A stretch of DNA of 64,000 bases from an uncultured Lachnospiraceae bacterium (GCA_900549665.1 URPH01000014.1:1-64000); one strand, 5' to 3'; counted from the first letter of the stretch, positions 1-8,020 are shown. Made by a program: numbers and translations. The notes: generated by a model not told the origin, from the letters alone.

Positions 1-55
1 CGAACCCACGTATCCAGCTTGGAAGGCTGGTGTTCTACCATTGAACTACACCCGC
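1..55 (-). tRNA. tRNA-Gly(TCC), 3' end cut by window edge
   Basis: Read on the minus strand, the sequence starts with the acceptor arm GCGGGTG, followed by a D arm (AGTTCAATGGTAGAAC) and an anticodon stem CCAGC with a TCC anticodon. The T arm begins GTGGGTTCG at the window edge, so only the 3' end is missing. Identity as glycine rests on the TCC anticodon. Confidence 0.93.
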
Positions 56-91
56 GTAATGTAAAAATACGCTCGAATATTTAATTGAGGA

Positions 92-166
92 TCGGGGTGA
101 CAGGATTCGAACCTGCGACCTCCTGGTCCCAAACCAGGCGCTCTAGCCAAGCTGAGCCACACCCCG
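92..166 (-). tRNA. tRNA-Pro(TGG)
   Basis: A complete 75-nt cloverleaf is readable on the minus strand: acceptor arm CGGGGTG pairing with CACCCCG, D arm GCTC...GAGC, anticodon stem CCTGG/CCAGG with loop TTTGGGA (anticodon TGG), and T arm with GGTTCGAATCC. CCA is not encoded. It lies 36 nt upstream of tRNA-Gly on the same strand, so the two are probably one transcript. Confidence 0.96.
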
Positions 167-304
167 TTAGGCTTGGGCGTGCATCTTATTCTCGCCACGC
201 GCAAAAATGATTATATTATAGAAAAAAATAAATGTCAACTATTTTCCCGGATAAAATTGCGAAATTTGCGAAAAATTCAAAAAATCAAAGTTTTTCCCTC
301 AACC

Positions 305-784
305 TTAAAGATACTCCAAATGATATATAAATTCACCCTTATTATCAATCTCTAAGAGAATATAGGATGGTCTCTTCCCATCCTGCCGCGGATAACTGAG
401 ACTTCCCGGATTGATCATCGTCAGACCGTCCTGATATTTGATCAGTGGTCTGTGCGTATGTCCGAACATCACAATATCATAATGTCGGGAAAGCCCCTCT
501 TCCTTCAGGCGCTCAATGCCATTACTCACATAATAATAATGTCCATGCGTCACCAGAATCTTTTTGCCTTCTATTTCAAGTTCCAGCTCCTTTGACAGGT
601 TGGAAAAAAAATCATTATTACCCGACACAATGTAAAGCGGACATCCCGCTGCCTTCTGCAGCGCATATTCGCTTCCTTCTGCATCCCCGCAGTGGATAAC
701 CATATCAATTTCGCCAACCCTTTTTATAACGGCAAAGTAATTCTCATTCTGTCTGTGGGTATCGCTCACGATCAAAATCTTCAT
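305..784 (-). CDS. YfcE/MJ0936-family metallophosphoesterase
   Basis: This is a 159-aa cytoplasmic calcineurin-like phosphoesterase. The dimetal-site motifs are visible in order: DTHR near residue 8-11, HCGDAEG near 31-37, GNND near 55-58, THGHYY near 80-85 and GHTHRP near 108-113. Length and motif spacing fit the YfcE/MJ0936 group, which hydrolyses phosphodiesters or phosphoproteins with Mn or Ni; the physiological substrate is not known. It follows rdgB by 15 nt on the same strand and ends a four-gene operon (RlmL-like, unknown, rdgB, this gene), an order common in Clostridia. No signal peptide is visible. Confidence 0.9.
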   Translation of the reverse strand: MKILIVSDTHRQNENYFAVIKRVGEIDMVIHCGDAEGSEYALQKAAGCPLYIVSGNNDFFSNLSKELELEIEGKKILVTHGHYYYVSNGIERLKEEGLSRHYDIVMFGHTHRPLIKYQDGLTMINPGSLSYPRQDGKRPSYILLEIDNKGEFIYHLEYL

Positions 785-799
785 CCGGCTGTGTCATCC

Positions 800-1393
800 T
801 TATATTCTTTTTTTCAGTTCGTCCTGCATCTTGCGCAAAGCCTTGCCACGATGACTGATCTCGTTCTTTTTTTCGGGAGAGATCTCAGAACTAGTCATGC
901 CATATTCAGGCAGATAAAAAATCGGGTCATAACCAAAGCCATTGGTTCCCTTCATCTCATAGCCAATCAGGCCCTCCATGATGCCTTCCGTACATATAAC
1001 CTCTCCACCCGGCATGATCGCTGCCATTGCACATACAAAGCGTGCAGTACGCTGATCATCCGGCACCCCTTCCATACGCTCCAAGATCCTGGCATTTTTG
1101 ATATCATAGGAGGTATCCTCTCCCATATATCTGGCCGAATATATTCCGGGCTCACCGTTTAAATAATCAACCACCAGTCCGGAATCGTCTGCAAGGACGA
1201 TCTTGTCTGTCATTCCGGCGATTGCCTTTGCCTTGATCAAAGCATTTTCTGCAAAGGTCTGTCCGTTTTCTTCGATTGCGATGTCAATCCCCTCTTCACG
1301 GAGCGTCTTGACATCCACATCAAGATCCGAAAACATGGCCTGAACCTCTTTTGCCTTTCCGGCATTGGACGTAGCAAATAAAATCTCTATCAT
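800..1393 (-). CDS. rdgB: XTP/dITP diphosphatase (RdgB/HAM1 family)
   Basis: The protein is 197 aa, the usual length for the family. It hydrolyses non-canonical purine nucleoside triphosphates (dITP, XTP) to monophosphates, keeping them out of DNA and RNA. The family signature S-N-A-G-K-A-K-E at residues 8-15 binds the substrate phosphate, and the ADDSGL motif followed by EPGIYSARY sits at about 67-87. The C-terminal SHRGKAL motif is also present. The start codon overlaps the stop of the upstream gene by 4 nt (ATGA arrangement), so the two are translationally coupled in the housekeeping operon. Confidence 0.95.
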   Translation of the reverse strand: MIEILFATSNAGKAKEVQAMFSDLDVDVKTLREEGIDIAIEENGQTFAENALIKAKAIAGMTDKIVLADDSGLVVDYLNGEPGIYSARYMGEDTSYDIKNARILERMEGVPDDQRTARFVCAMAAIMPGGEVICTEGIMEGLIGYEMKGTNGFGYDPIFYLPEYGMTSSEISPEKKNEISHRGKALRKMQDELKKRI

Positions 1394-1929
1394 AATTCCT
1401 CATTCTCTTTTTCAAAAATTTGCCCCAGATATTGCTCAAGGAAGCGTTCCATCTCTTCCGGATCCGGAATGTTGCATTCGATCCGGATAGCAGGCTCCAT
1501 GGCATCAGAAAGTGTTGTATCATCACTTTTAAAAACTGCAGCTCTGTCTGTCTGGAAATAGATCTGAAAATCCTTAGCCATATCCTTTGCAAAGCTCAGA
1601 CTGTCATAGTCCGGCAAAACATAATCATCATTATAATATATGTCAGCCCATGCGACAATATCTTCTTCACTGATTTTGTAATCAACCTGTACAAAACAGT
1701 CTGCATGGTTCGCATTGGCTTCCCCGATGTCTCCGGCTACCAGCTTCCCCTGCTCATAATACCAACTAAAAGAAGTATTCTGCACCTGCTGCGGCTCTTT
1801 TTCATCCTGCGTCTCCCTGCCTTTTTTGACATCAGCCCCGGATTGTCTCACACAGATCGAGGCAGCTGCCATAAAAACCAGAAACGCAAATGAAATACTA
1901 AGTAATACCCGGTAACTTCTATCTCTCAT
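1390..1929 (-). CDS. Hypothetical membrane-anchored or secreted protein
   Basis: I do not recognise a family. The chosen ATG at 1929 gives 179 aa and places a hydrophobic segment (about residues 8-26) at the N terminus, so the product is probably a secreted or single-pass anchored protein. A longer in-frame reading upstream lies wholly inside the methyltransferase gene and would bury this segment, so I rejected it. After the hydrophobic segment comes a charged linker (KKGRETQDEKEPQQVQ) and then an acidic globular part with several Tyr and Trp. The start overlaps the upstream stop by 11 nt and the stop overlaps the rdgB start by 4 nt, so this gene is locked into the operon. No lipobox is convincing. 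Confidence 0.7.
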   Translation of the reverse strand: MRDRSYRVLLSISFAFLVFMAAASICVRQSGADVKKGRETQDEKEPQQVQNTSFSWYYEQGKLVAGDIGEANANHADCFVQVDYKISEEDIVAWADIYYNDDYVLPDYDSLSFAKDMAKDFQIYFQTDRAAVFKSDDTTLSDAMEPAIRIECNIPDPEEMERFLEQYLGQIFEKENEEL

Positions 1930-3076
1930 GATTGTCTCTCCGGGGCGGTCTCGGCCCCATATACTGGTAAAAATAGGTCTTGAGCATTCCGTTGTAAAGC
2001 TTTCTGTTTTTGTCTGCCTTCTGACCGATGTCCTTTTGTGCATCCTCATAGGAAGTGATCAGATACATGGACCAGGTCTCCAGCTCACGGTATTTTTCGC
2101 CCAAGGTCCTGTACAAAGTCGGAAGATCCTTTTTCTCTTCAAGGCGCTCTCCGTACGGCGGATTGGTAATGATAAAGCCGTATTTGCCGGAATGGCTCAA
2201 AGCATCCAGCGGTCTGGTCTGAAAATGGATCAGTTCCTCAACACCCGCAAGCCTTGCATTGGCCCTTGCGATCTTTGTCATTTCCGGATCAATATCATAA
2301 CCCTGAATATCTGTGGCAACATGCATATCAATCTCTTCACGCGCTTCATCGACACAGTCATACCACATCTTTGCCGGAATCAGATGCTTCCAGTCAAAAG
2401 CCCGGAAGCTCCGGTTCATGCCCGGTGCGATATTGGCCGCCATCAATGCTGCCTCAATCAAAAACGTACCGCTGCCACAAAACGGATCCACTAAGATCCG
2501 GTCCTTTTTCCATGGAGTAAGCATGATCAGGGCGGCCGCCAGATTTTCCGCAATCGGAGCCTTGGCCGTCAGCTTGCGATACCCTCTTTTATGCAAGGAA
2601 TCTCCGGTTGTATCCAGAGATACCGTAACTTCATCCTTGTAAATAAACACCCTTACCGGGAAGCTTTCTCCGTCCTCTTCAAACCAGCTGATTCCATATG
2701 TTTCCTGCAGGCTCCTTACCATTGCTTTTTTCATAATAGACTGGATATCGGAAGGGCTGAACAGCTTGGATTTGACACTGGATGCCTTGGTTACCCAAAA
2801 TTTACCATCCTTTGGAATAAATTCAGACCACGGAAGTGCCTTTGTATTTTCAAACAGCTCATCAAAGGTCTCTGCATGAAAGCTTCCGACCTTTATAAGC
2901 ACACGCTCTGCTGTTCGCAGAAAAATATTGGCTCTGCAGACTGCATCCTCATCTCCGAGGAAGGTCACACGGCCATCTTCTACCTTGGTGATATCATATC
3001 CCAAATCAATAATTTCTTTTTTTAATACCGATTCCAGACCGAAGTGGCATGGAACGATCAACTCCATTTTTCTCAT
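1919..3076 (-). CDS. THUMP-domain class I SAM-dependent RNA methyltransferase (RlmL/YpsC-like)
   Basis: This 385-aa protein matches the single-domain RlmL/YpsC group of 23S rRNA guanine N2-methyltransferases. An N-terminal ferredoxin-like/THUMP part (about residues 1-155) is followed by a Rossmann methyltransferase fold. DPFCGSGTFLIEAA at about 197-210 is the SAM-binding loop, and TNPPYGERL at about 305-313 is the catalytic NPPY motif of N-methyltransferases. It is shorter than E. coli RlmL, which carries an extra RlmK domain, so only the G2445-type activity is expected; the exact rRNA target is inferred. It is the first gene of the four-gene minus-strand operon. Confidence 0.9.
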   Translation of the reverse strand: MRKMELIVPCHFGLESVLKKEIIDLGYDITKVEDGRVTFLGDEDAVCRANIFLRTAERVLIKVGSFHAETFDELFENTKALPWSEFIPKDGKFWVTKASSVKSKLFSPSDIQSIMKKAMVRSLQETYGISWFEEDGESFPVRVFIYKDEVTVSLDTTGDSLHKRGYRKLTAKAPIAENLAAALIMLTPWKKDRILVDPFCGSGTFLIEAALMAANIAPGMNRSFRAFDWKHLIPAKMWYDCVDEAREEIDMHVATDIQGYDIDPEMTKIARANARLAGVEELIHFQTRPLDALSHSGKYGFIITNPPYGERLEEKKDLPTLYRTLGEKYRELETWSMYLITSYEDAQKDIGQKADKNRKLYNGMLKTYFYQYMGPRPPRRDNHER

Positions 3077-3183
3077 AAGATTATATTAAATAGAAAGAAC
3101 TTTGATGTCAATTAAGAATTGAAATTTGATGTGCTTATGTAACACAGCCCACGCCTTTGTGGGCCATGCGTACAGACAGCAAA

Positions 3184-3342
3184 TTAATATTTGTTATCTG
3201 CTTCGTTTTTGCTGTTTTTTGCGTCAGATGCTTTGTTCTGCTCATCTTTGTTCTGGCTGTTATTCTGAGTAGAATTTTTAGACTCAGATGAGTTGTAGCT
3301 CTGCTTTGACTGTTTTGATTCACTATAATCGTTTTTTGCCAT
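3184..3342 (-). CDS. Small Asn/Ser/Lys/Gln-rich protein, possible spore protein
   Basis: A 52-aa open frame begins MAKNDYSESK and ends NEADNKY-stop. It is preceded by a strong GGAGG seven nt before the ATG. The protein is almost entirely polar (Asn, Ser, Lys, Gln, Asp, Glu), has no hydrophobic core or membrane segment, and looks intrinsically disordered, like several small clostridial spore-coat or acid-soluble proteins. About 35-60 nt upstream of the start lies a good match to a sigma-G promoter, which supports expression in the forespore. I do not recognise a named family; the spore assignment is inference from composition and promoter. Confidence 0.65.
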   Translation of the reverse strand: MAKNDYSESKQSKQSYNSSESKNSTQNNSQNKDEQNKASDAKNSKNEADNKY

Positions 3343-3376
3343 GATCAAATCCTCCAATTTCTTTCGATTACATTAT

Positions 3377-3405
3377 CAGTATGTCCGGCAAAAAATTTTT
3401 TATAC
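3377..3405 (-). promoter_or_regulatory. Candidate sigma-G-type promoter for the 52-aa gene
   Basis: On the minus strand a GTATAA box (3405-3400) is followed after 16 nt by CATACTG (3383-3377). This fits the sigma-G consensus GYATRA-N16-CATNHTA except for the last base. It lies 35 nt upstream of the start codon with a GGAGG in between. No TTGACA/TATAAT pair is seen. Confidence 0.45.
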
Positions 3406-3530
3406 ATAAAATTTATTCCTGAGGTAAAATATGTTGAAAAAATTGCGTATTTGAATTATAATTTAGCCATAGACAGAGCAAATCCCCAATTTATTTCTGT
3501 CTAGACGAGATTTATATTTATACTCCCCGT

Positions 3531-3562
3531 AAAATAGGTCATCACCCCTGATGACCTATTTT
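3531..3562. terminator. Bidirectional rho-independent terminator
   Basis: A perfect stem, AAATAGGTCATCA paired with TGATGACCTATTT around a CCCC loop, is flanked by A and T runs. It sits just beyond the stop of the HAAS-domain gene (minus strand) and would also stop transcription coming from the left. Confidence 0.85.
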
Positions 3563-3565
3563 TCA

Positions 3566-4048
3566 TTACCTTTTTCCAAAGAACAAAACATATATCAGAT
3601 AAAACGCTGCAATCGGCACCAGAAGTGGAAAGATATAGCGAAAGAACAGCACGAATGCAAATCCAAGCACTCTGCCTACCAGCGCAAAGATTGCAAACAA
3701 AGCAACGACCGAAAGGATACCATACAGCCAGAGCTTCCATCTGGGAATCTCCTTACCGTTGTAAATAAACTGTGTCCTTTTTTTCTGATCATTCCCCATT
3801 TCATTGGCATAACCTTCCGAATACTCTTCCTCCCATTCGGTATCTGCATTCCTCTGAGCAGTCACAATCGACTTGGCAAGCAGTCTTGGATCTCCCAGTG
3901 ATGCTATGACCTCTTCTTCTCCCCTGCCCTTTCGGATCTCCGTATCGATATAATCCTGATAATACCGTGTCAGATCCTGCAGCTTGTATGTCGAAACCTT
4001 TCCTGTCAGATATTTTTGTAATTCCGTGATAAACTCATATTTATTCAT
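3566..4048 (-). CDS. HAAS/DUF1700-domain membrane protein
   Basis: The 160-aa product starts with the HAAS (DUF1700-type) helical domain at about residues 1-65, recognisable by the LQKYL...YYQDYID...GRGEEEVIASLGDPRLLAKSI pattern. A charged linker follows (66-100), then two hydrophobic segments (about 108-128 and 133-155). HAAS proteins typically pair with PadR-type repressors and act as membrane-side sensors or anti-regulators in Firmicutes. No PadR gene is adjacent here, which is unusual; the regulator may lie elsewhere. Function is therefore only inferred from family. Confidence 0.8.
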   Translation of the reverse strand: MNKYEFITELQKYLTGKVSTYKLQDLTRYYQDYIDTEIRKGRGEEEVIASLGDPRLLAKSIVTAQRNADTEWEEEYSEGYANEMGNDQKKRTQFIYNGKEIPRWKLWLYGILSVVALFAIFALVGRVLGFAFVLFFRYIFPLLVPIAAFYLIYVLFFGKR

Positions 4049-4170
4049 AACAATGCTCCCTGTATCCTTACATTTCCCATATTACGTCTCTTTTATCCGC
4101 GAAACGTTTCATACAGCCACCCTCATTGTGTATTCCTATTCTACTATGTTTTAGACAGTAAAAAAACAAT

Positions 4171-4200
4171 TCGACATTTATTTTAAGAAAATTTTATAAT
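4171..4200 (+). promoter_or_regulatory. Candidate sigma-A promoter of the tyrosine recombinase gene
   Basis: TCGACA at 4171-4176 is followed after 18 nt by a perfect TATAAT at 4195-4200. The recombinase ATG lies 68 nt downstream, behind AAGGAGA. The element TGTAAGCAACCTGTAGGCA directly follows the -10 box and may be a recombinase-binding or autoregulatory site. Confidence 0.55.
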
Positions 4201-4267
4201 TGTAAGCAACCTGTAGGCACGTACATCCTGTATCGTGTCTAAATTTCATCAATAAGGAGAAGCTTTT

Positions 4268-5320
4268 ATGAAACTACCCAACGGATATGGATCTATTTAC
4301 AGACTTTCAGGCAACCGCCGATTGCCATGGACAATCCGGATAACCTTGTCCTGCAATAAAGATTCAAGCGGGAAAAGAAAATGGAAATACCAGTACCTGG
4401 GATATTATGCCACACCGGAAGAAGCGCTTACCCACCTCGTACATCTCCATGATTCTGTAAATGAAACTGTGCTACACTATCAGCCTACATTTGAGCAGGT
4501 CTTTCATGAATGGTCGTATCGGACCTATCCAATGATATCCCAGTCCAATATACGAGGCTACAATGCAGCTTATAAATTATGCGAAGAATTGTATGGTATG
4601 CCCTTCAATTCCATCACACGAAACAAACTTCAATCTCTGATCGATACCTGTGGCAAAAACTACCCTATGCTCAAAAAGTTGAAAATTCTTTTTTCTTCAT
4701 TATATAAATATGCAATACAAAACGACATCTGCATCCATGATTATTCCCGCCATCTAAACATCAGGCAATATCAGACTCGCAATCCCAATGAACTGCACCG
4801 AAGTCCCTTTACTCCCGAAGAGTTGTCGTTATTATGGTCACACTCTGCCGACCATGAATGTCAGATCATATTGATGCTCATCTATACCGGCTGCCGGATC
4901 AGTGAACTGCTACAGTTAGAAAAGAAACATATCCACTTAGACAAAAAATATTTTCTCATAGAAAAATCCAAGACCCGCTCAGGAAGGCGAATCGTTCCGA
5001 TCGCAGAAAAGATATATCCGTTTTTTTATTCCTTCTATATAAATTCACCCGGTATATATTTCATTTCTGATAAAGGCCATGATTTTTATACCTACCAGCA
5101 CTACTACAATTATCATTGGAAACAATATCTAAGCACACTCCGGCTTGACCATCATATGCCACATGAAACAAGGCACACCTGTGTTACCCTGCTCACTTTG
5201 TCCCACGTCGATGACAAACTGATTAAAAAAATCATTGGTCATGCCGGTACTTCCATTACCGAAAAAGTATATACACATTTTGATCTGGAACAGTTAGCCA
5301 CTGCTATCAATCTCATCTGA
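4268..5320 (+). CDS. Stand-alone tyrosine recombinase (phage integrase family)
   Basis: The 350-aa protein has an N-terminal arm-binding-like domain (LPNGYGSIYRLSGNRR, about 3-60), a core-binding SAM-like domain (about 70-165) and a catalytic domain (about 178-350). All catalytic residues are visible: R210 in TGCRISELLQL, K235, H299 and R302 in HETRH, H325 in GHAG, and nucleophile Y335 in KVYTHF, so it should be active. It would catalyse strand exchange at short inverted sites. No excisionase, relaxase, phage genes or tRNA attachment are nearby. Instead a 19-bp palindromic site lies 112 nt downstream of the stop, with an inverted copy at 14588. Recombinases with this N-terminal domain are frequent in Clostridia. 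I infer a DNA-inversion role rather than integration; a degraded integrative element is the alternative. Confidence 0.88.
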   Translation: MKLPNGYGSIYRLSGNRRLPWTIRITLSCNKDSSGKRKWKYQYLGYYATPEEALTHLVHLHDSVNETVLHYQPTFEQVFHEWSYRTYPMISQSNIRGYNAAYKLCEELYGMPFNSITRNKLQSLIDTCGKNYPMLKKLKILFSSLYKYAIQNDICIHDYSRHLNIRQYQTRNPNELHRSPFTPEELSLLWSHSADHECQIILMLIYTGCRISELLQLEKKHIHLDKKYFLIEKSKTRSGRRIVPIAEKIYPFFYSFYINSPGIYFISDKGHDFYTYQHYYNYHWKQYLSTLRLDHHMPHETRHTCVTLLTLSHVDDKLIKKIIGHAGTSITEKVYTHFDLEQLATAINLI

Positions 5321-5421
5321 TCCGTGTAGGCAACCTCATAGCACAAACAATATTTTTATGATTCTTTATTCCTATCTGCCTTATTCAAATCCCAGCAAAT
5401 CTCCATATCATTTTCTCCATG

Positions 5422-5460
5422 ATTTATAAAAAGTTATCTTACAGATAACTTCATATAAAT
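5422..5460. repeat. Left inverted site: palindromic candidate recombination site (or operator)
   Basis: The core AGTTATCTTACAGATAACT (5432-5450) has perfect 8-bp arms around TAC and can be read as GTTAT-N7-ATAAC. The palindrome extends to 18-bp arms (5422-5439 and 5443-5460) with two mismatches. The same core occurs in opposite orientation at 14588-14606. The asymmetric spacer (CTTACAG here, CTGTAAG there on the plus strand) gives the sites polarity, so recombination between them would invert the intervening DNA. A plain repressor operator is the alternative. Confidence 0.6.
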
Positions 5461-5616
5461 GCACTACTTATTAACACACTTATTTCAAAACAATCTTTAT
5501 AGGAGGAATGAAAAAGAATGAAAAAGAAATTATTAAGTGTATTACTTTCAACAGCTATGGTTGCAGCTTTATTAGTTGGATGCGGCAGCTCATCAGAAGA
5601 AGCTGCTCCGGCTGAA
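5432..5616 (+). repeat. Left copy of ~185-bp inverted repeat (site, leader and SBP signal peptide)
   Basis: This block covers the palindromic site, the 67-nt untranslated leader with GGAGG, and the first ~33 codons of the substrate-binding protein. It recurs inverted at 14418-14606. By eye about 5 of 185 positions differ. Similarity starts exactly at the outer arm of the palindrome; sequences outside it are unrelated. Confidence 0.8.
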
Positions 5617-6954
5617 ACAGAAACAACCGAAGAAACTACAGAGGAAGTATCTGAGGAAACAACTGAAACAGAAGTTGTTGAAGATTCCGGAGAAGTCACA
5701 GAAGCAGCTGTAATGGAAGCACCTTCAACAGACGGATGGGATGATTCCATGAAAATCAACGTATATCTTTGGGATGCTGATGGTGAAGGCAAAGTTCAGA
5801 CAGTCATCGACAACATGCCTGAATACGCTGATTATATCAACATCGTCAACTTAAACGTAGGCGGTCAGACTGATGAATACATCAACGGCTTAAACAACGC
5901 CCTTGATGGAACAGATGCATATGCAGACGTTATGTTATTTGATGAAGGTATTGCAAAACAGTGGACAGAATCAGATGACACTGCTGTATTATCTGATCTT
6001 GGCATCACATCTGATATGTATGCTAATGCATATTCTTACACAGTTGACTACGCTACATTCAATGGTGATTTAAAAGCATTAACATGGCAGGCAACACCCG
6101 GAGCCTTCATTTACAGAGCAGATATTGCAGAGGAAGTATTGGGAACCTCTGATCCCGCAGAAGTTCAGGAATATGTAAAAGACTGGGATTCTTTCTTTGA
6201 CACAGCTGAAAAGATGAAAGAAGCCGGTTATAAGATGGTTGCCGGAACCAATGAAATCAAATATCCTACTTTAAATCAGAGAACAGCTCCCTGGGTTACT
6301 GTTGCAGATGACGGAACAGAAACTTTAAATCTGGATGACACACTTGTCACATATGCTGAAAGAGCAAAACAGTTATATGACAATGATTACACCAACAAAG
6401 CTGACCAGTGGTCAAGTGAATGGTATGCAGCAATGGGCGACGGTGATGTATTCGGTTATTTCGGATGTACATGGTTCTTTGGAACTTTAGCCAAAAACTG
6501 CCCGGAAGACAGCGCTAACTTTGGTAACTGGAGAACAACCGTAGGTCCTGATACATACTATTGGGGCGGTACATATGTTTCAGTCGGTGCTGAAACCAAA
6601 AACCCGGAATTAGCTGCATACTTCGCATATGAGATGTGCTGTGATCCCGACGTTATGTACACACTTGCGGAAGAAACCGGCGACTTTGTAAACAACAAAG
6701 AAGCTGTACAGAAAGCAGTTGATAACGGAATCGGTGCAAAGGAGATCTTAAATGGTCAGAATCCTTTCGAAACATTTGCTGAAGCTGCAAAGAAGATCAA
6801 TACACAGTCTACATACATTGACGGCAAGATCTTAGGCTGGATTGATGAAGCATCCAAATCATACAATTCAGGTGAATATACATCAACAGATGATGTCATC
6901 AACTATGTAAAAGATCAGGTTAAAACAACCTATGATTATATTACAGTAGAATAA
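5518..6954 (+). CDS. Sugar ABC transporter substrate-binding lipoprotein, importer A
   Basis: This 478-aa lipoprotein captures an oligosaccharide outside the cell and delivers it to the permeases encoded downstream. A signal peptide with lipobox LLVGC (Cys22) is followed by an acidic Glu/Thr-rich linker (about 28-70) and a family-1 solute-binding fold. I chose the ATG at 5518; another ATG at 5508 is out of frame and only 1 nt from the GGAGG. Sequence is closely related to the binding protein at 13090-14520, including the stretch around the DIAEEVLGTSDPAEVQEYVKDW region. Neighbouring cellobiose phosphorylase suggests cellobiose or cellodextrins as ligand; this is inferred. The ATPase subunit is not encoded here and is probably a shared MsiK-like protein elsewhere. 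Confidence 0.93.
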   Translation: MKKKLLSVLLSTAMVAALLVGCGSSSEEAAPAETETTEETTEEVSEETTETEVVEDSGEVTEAAVMEAPSTDGWDDSMKINVYLWDADGEGKVQTVIDNMPEYADYINIVNLNVGGQTDEYINGLNNALDGTDAYADVMLFDEGIAKQWTESDDTAVLSDLGITSDMYANAYSYTVDYATFNGDLKALTWQATPGAFIYRADIAEEVLGTSDPAEVQEYVKDWDSFFDTAEKMKEAGYKMVAGTNEIKYPTLNQRTAPWVTVADDGTETLNLDDTLVTYAERAKQLYDNDYTNKADQWSSEWYAAMGDGDVFGYFGCTWFFGTLAKNCPEDSANFGNWRTTVGPDTYYWGGTYVSVGAETKNPELAAYFAYEMCCDPDVMYTLAEETGDFVNNKEAVQKAVDNGIGAKEILNGQNPFETFAEAAKKINTQSTYIDGKILGWIDEASKSYNSGEYTSTDDVINYVKDQVKTTYDYITVE

Positions 6955-6979
6955 TTTGCATTTTTCATAAATGCAGTTG

Positions 6980-7015
6980 ATTATGCATCGGCATTCCACA
7001 ATGTCGATGCATAAT
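6980..7015 (+). promoter_or_regulatory. Intercistronic stem-loop after SBP A
   Basis: ATTATGCATCG (6980-6990) pairs perfectly with CGATGCATAAT (7005-7015) around a 14-nt loop, followed by TTTTC. It lies between the binding-protein and permease genes. Such structures usually stabilise or partly terminate the upstream message so that the binding protein outnumbers the permeases. A related stem exists at the same place in importer B. Confidence 0.6.
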
Positions 7016-7057
7016 TTTCACTTAAATAAATTTTAAATACTGATTGGGAGTGATTGT

Positions 7058-8005
7058 GTGAGAAAAAACAGAAAGAAAACTGTTGAATATGGAAAATATG
7101 GACTGATCTTTATCATCCCATTTTTTATAGCCTTTCTTATTTTCCAGTTTTATCCTTTAGTCTATACGATTTTCAAATCGTTTCTGTATGATTCCAAAGC
7201 CGGCAGGCATGCTGCAACGACGACAACCTTTGGCCTTGAAAATTATATAAATTACGTCTTTGGTTCTGCCGGCAATGGGGAGCTGTGGCAGGCATTAATT
7301 ATAACCATTGTTTTATGGCTGTTAAATTTTATTCCCCAGATCCTTTTATCCTTACTGCTTGCAGCCTGGTTTACAGACAGCCATTTTAAATTAAAAGGAA
7401 CCGGTGCATATAAGGTCATTATGTATATGCCCAACATCATTACTGCTGCAACCATCGCAGTATTGTTTTACAACTTTTTCAACATCAATGGTATGATTAC
7501 CAAAACATTGATCAACGCCGGAATCGTTTCAAAAGACGGCTTGATCGATAAGGGATGGTGGTCTCTGATCATTATCGCATTTATCCAGTTCTGGATGTGG
7601 TATGGAAATACCATGATCGTACTGATCGCCGGCATTATGGGTATTAACCCTTCATTATACGAAGCAGCTATGGTGGACGGAGCAACTTCCAGACAGCAGT
7701 TTTTTAAGATAACGCTTCCCTTGTTGCGCCCCATTCTGCAATACACCATGGTAACATCAGCTATCGGCGGATTACAGATGTTTGATATTCCCCAGTTATT
7801 TAACAAAGGAATCCCTTTGATTCAGGTTGGTAATTCTACTATTAAATCAACAACCACAGTTGTCATGCTGATCAAGCAGTATGCGTCACTTGGCAGCACC
7901 ACTGAAAACCTGGGAAGAGCATCTGCATATTCCGTTGTGCTGTTCTTGGCAACATTATTAGTAAGCCTTGTTTTCTATAAGCTTACTTCTGAAAAAAATA
8001 AGTAG
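7058..8005 (+). CDS. Sugar ABC permease, MalF/UgpA type, importer A
   Basis: The 315-aa product begins with GTG at 7058, 7 nt after GGGAG. It has six predicted membrane segments, starting at about residues 15-37. The EAA loop that contacts the ATPase is seen as EAAMVDGATSRQQFFKITLPLLRP at about 201-224. It forms the heterodimeric channel with the product of 8021-8887. Its closest relative in the window is the importer B permease at 12015-12947, which shares most of the EAA loop and core helices. Confidence 0.93.
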   Translation: MRKNRKKTVEYGKYGLIFIIPFFIAFLIFQFYPLVYTIFKSFLYDSKAGRHAATTTTFGLENYINYVFGSAGNGELWQALIITIVLWLLNFIPQILLSLLLAAWFTDSHFKLKGTGAYKVIMYMPNIITAATIAVLFYNFFNINGMITKTLINAGIVSKDGLIDKGWWSLIIIAFIQFWMWYGNTMIVLIAGIMGINPSLYEAAMVDGATSRQQFFKITLPLLRPILQYTMVTSAIGGLQMFDIPQLFNKGIPLIQVGNSTIKSTTTVVMLIKQYASLGSTTENLGRASAYSVVLFLATLLVSLVFYKLTSEKNK

Positions 8006-8020
8006 AAAGGAGAAGAGATA

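Noticed and set aside
3147..3164. GCCCAC/GTGGGC hairpin after the 52-aa gene as a terminator
   Set aside because: The stem is only 6 bp and no T-run follows on either strand.
3135..3323. 62-codon minus-strand frame antiphase to the 52-aa gene
   Set aside because: The overlapping 52-aa frame has a strong ribosome site and promoter; this one has neither.
4268..5320. Integrated prophage or ICE remnant around the recombinase
   Set aside because: No phage, relaxase, replication or excisionase genes and no tRNA attachment duplication occur on either side.
5508..5615. 35-codon frame starting at the first ATG after GGAGG upstream of importer A
   Set aside because: It starts 1 nt after GGAGG and runs out of frame through the signal peptide. 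In the importer B copy the same frame stops nine codons earlier, so it is not conserved.
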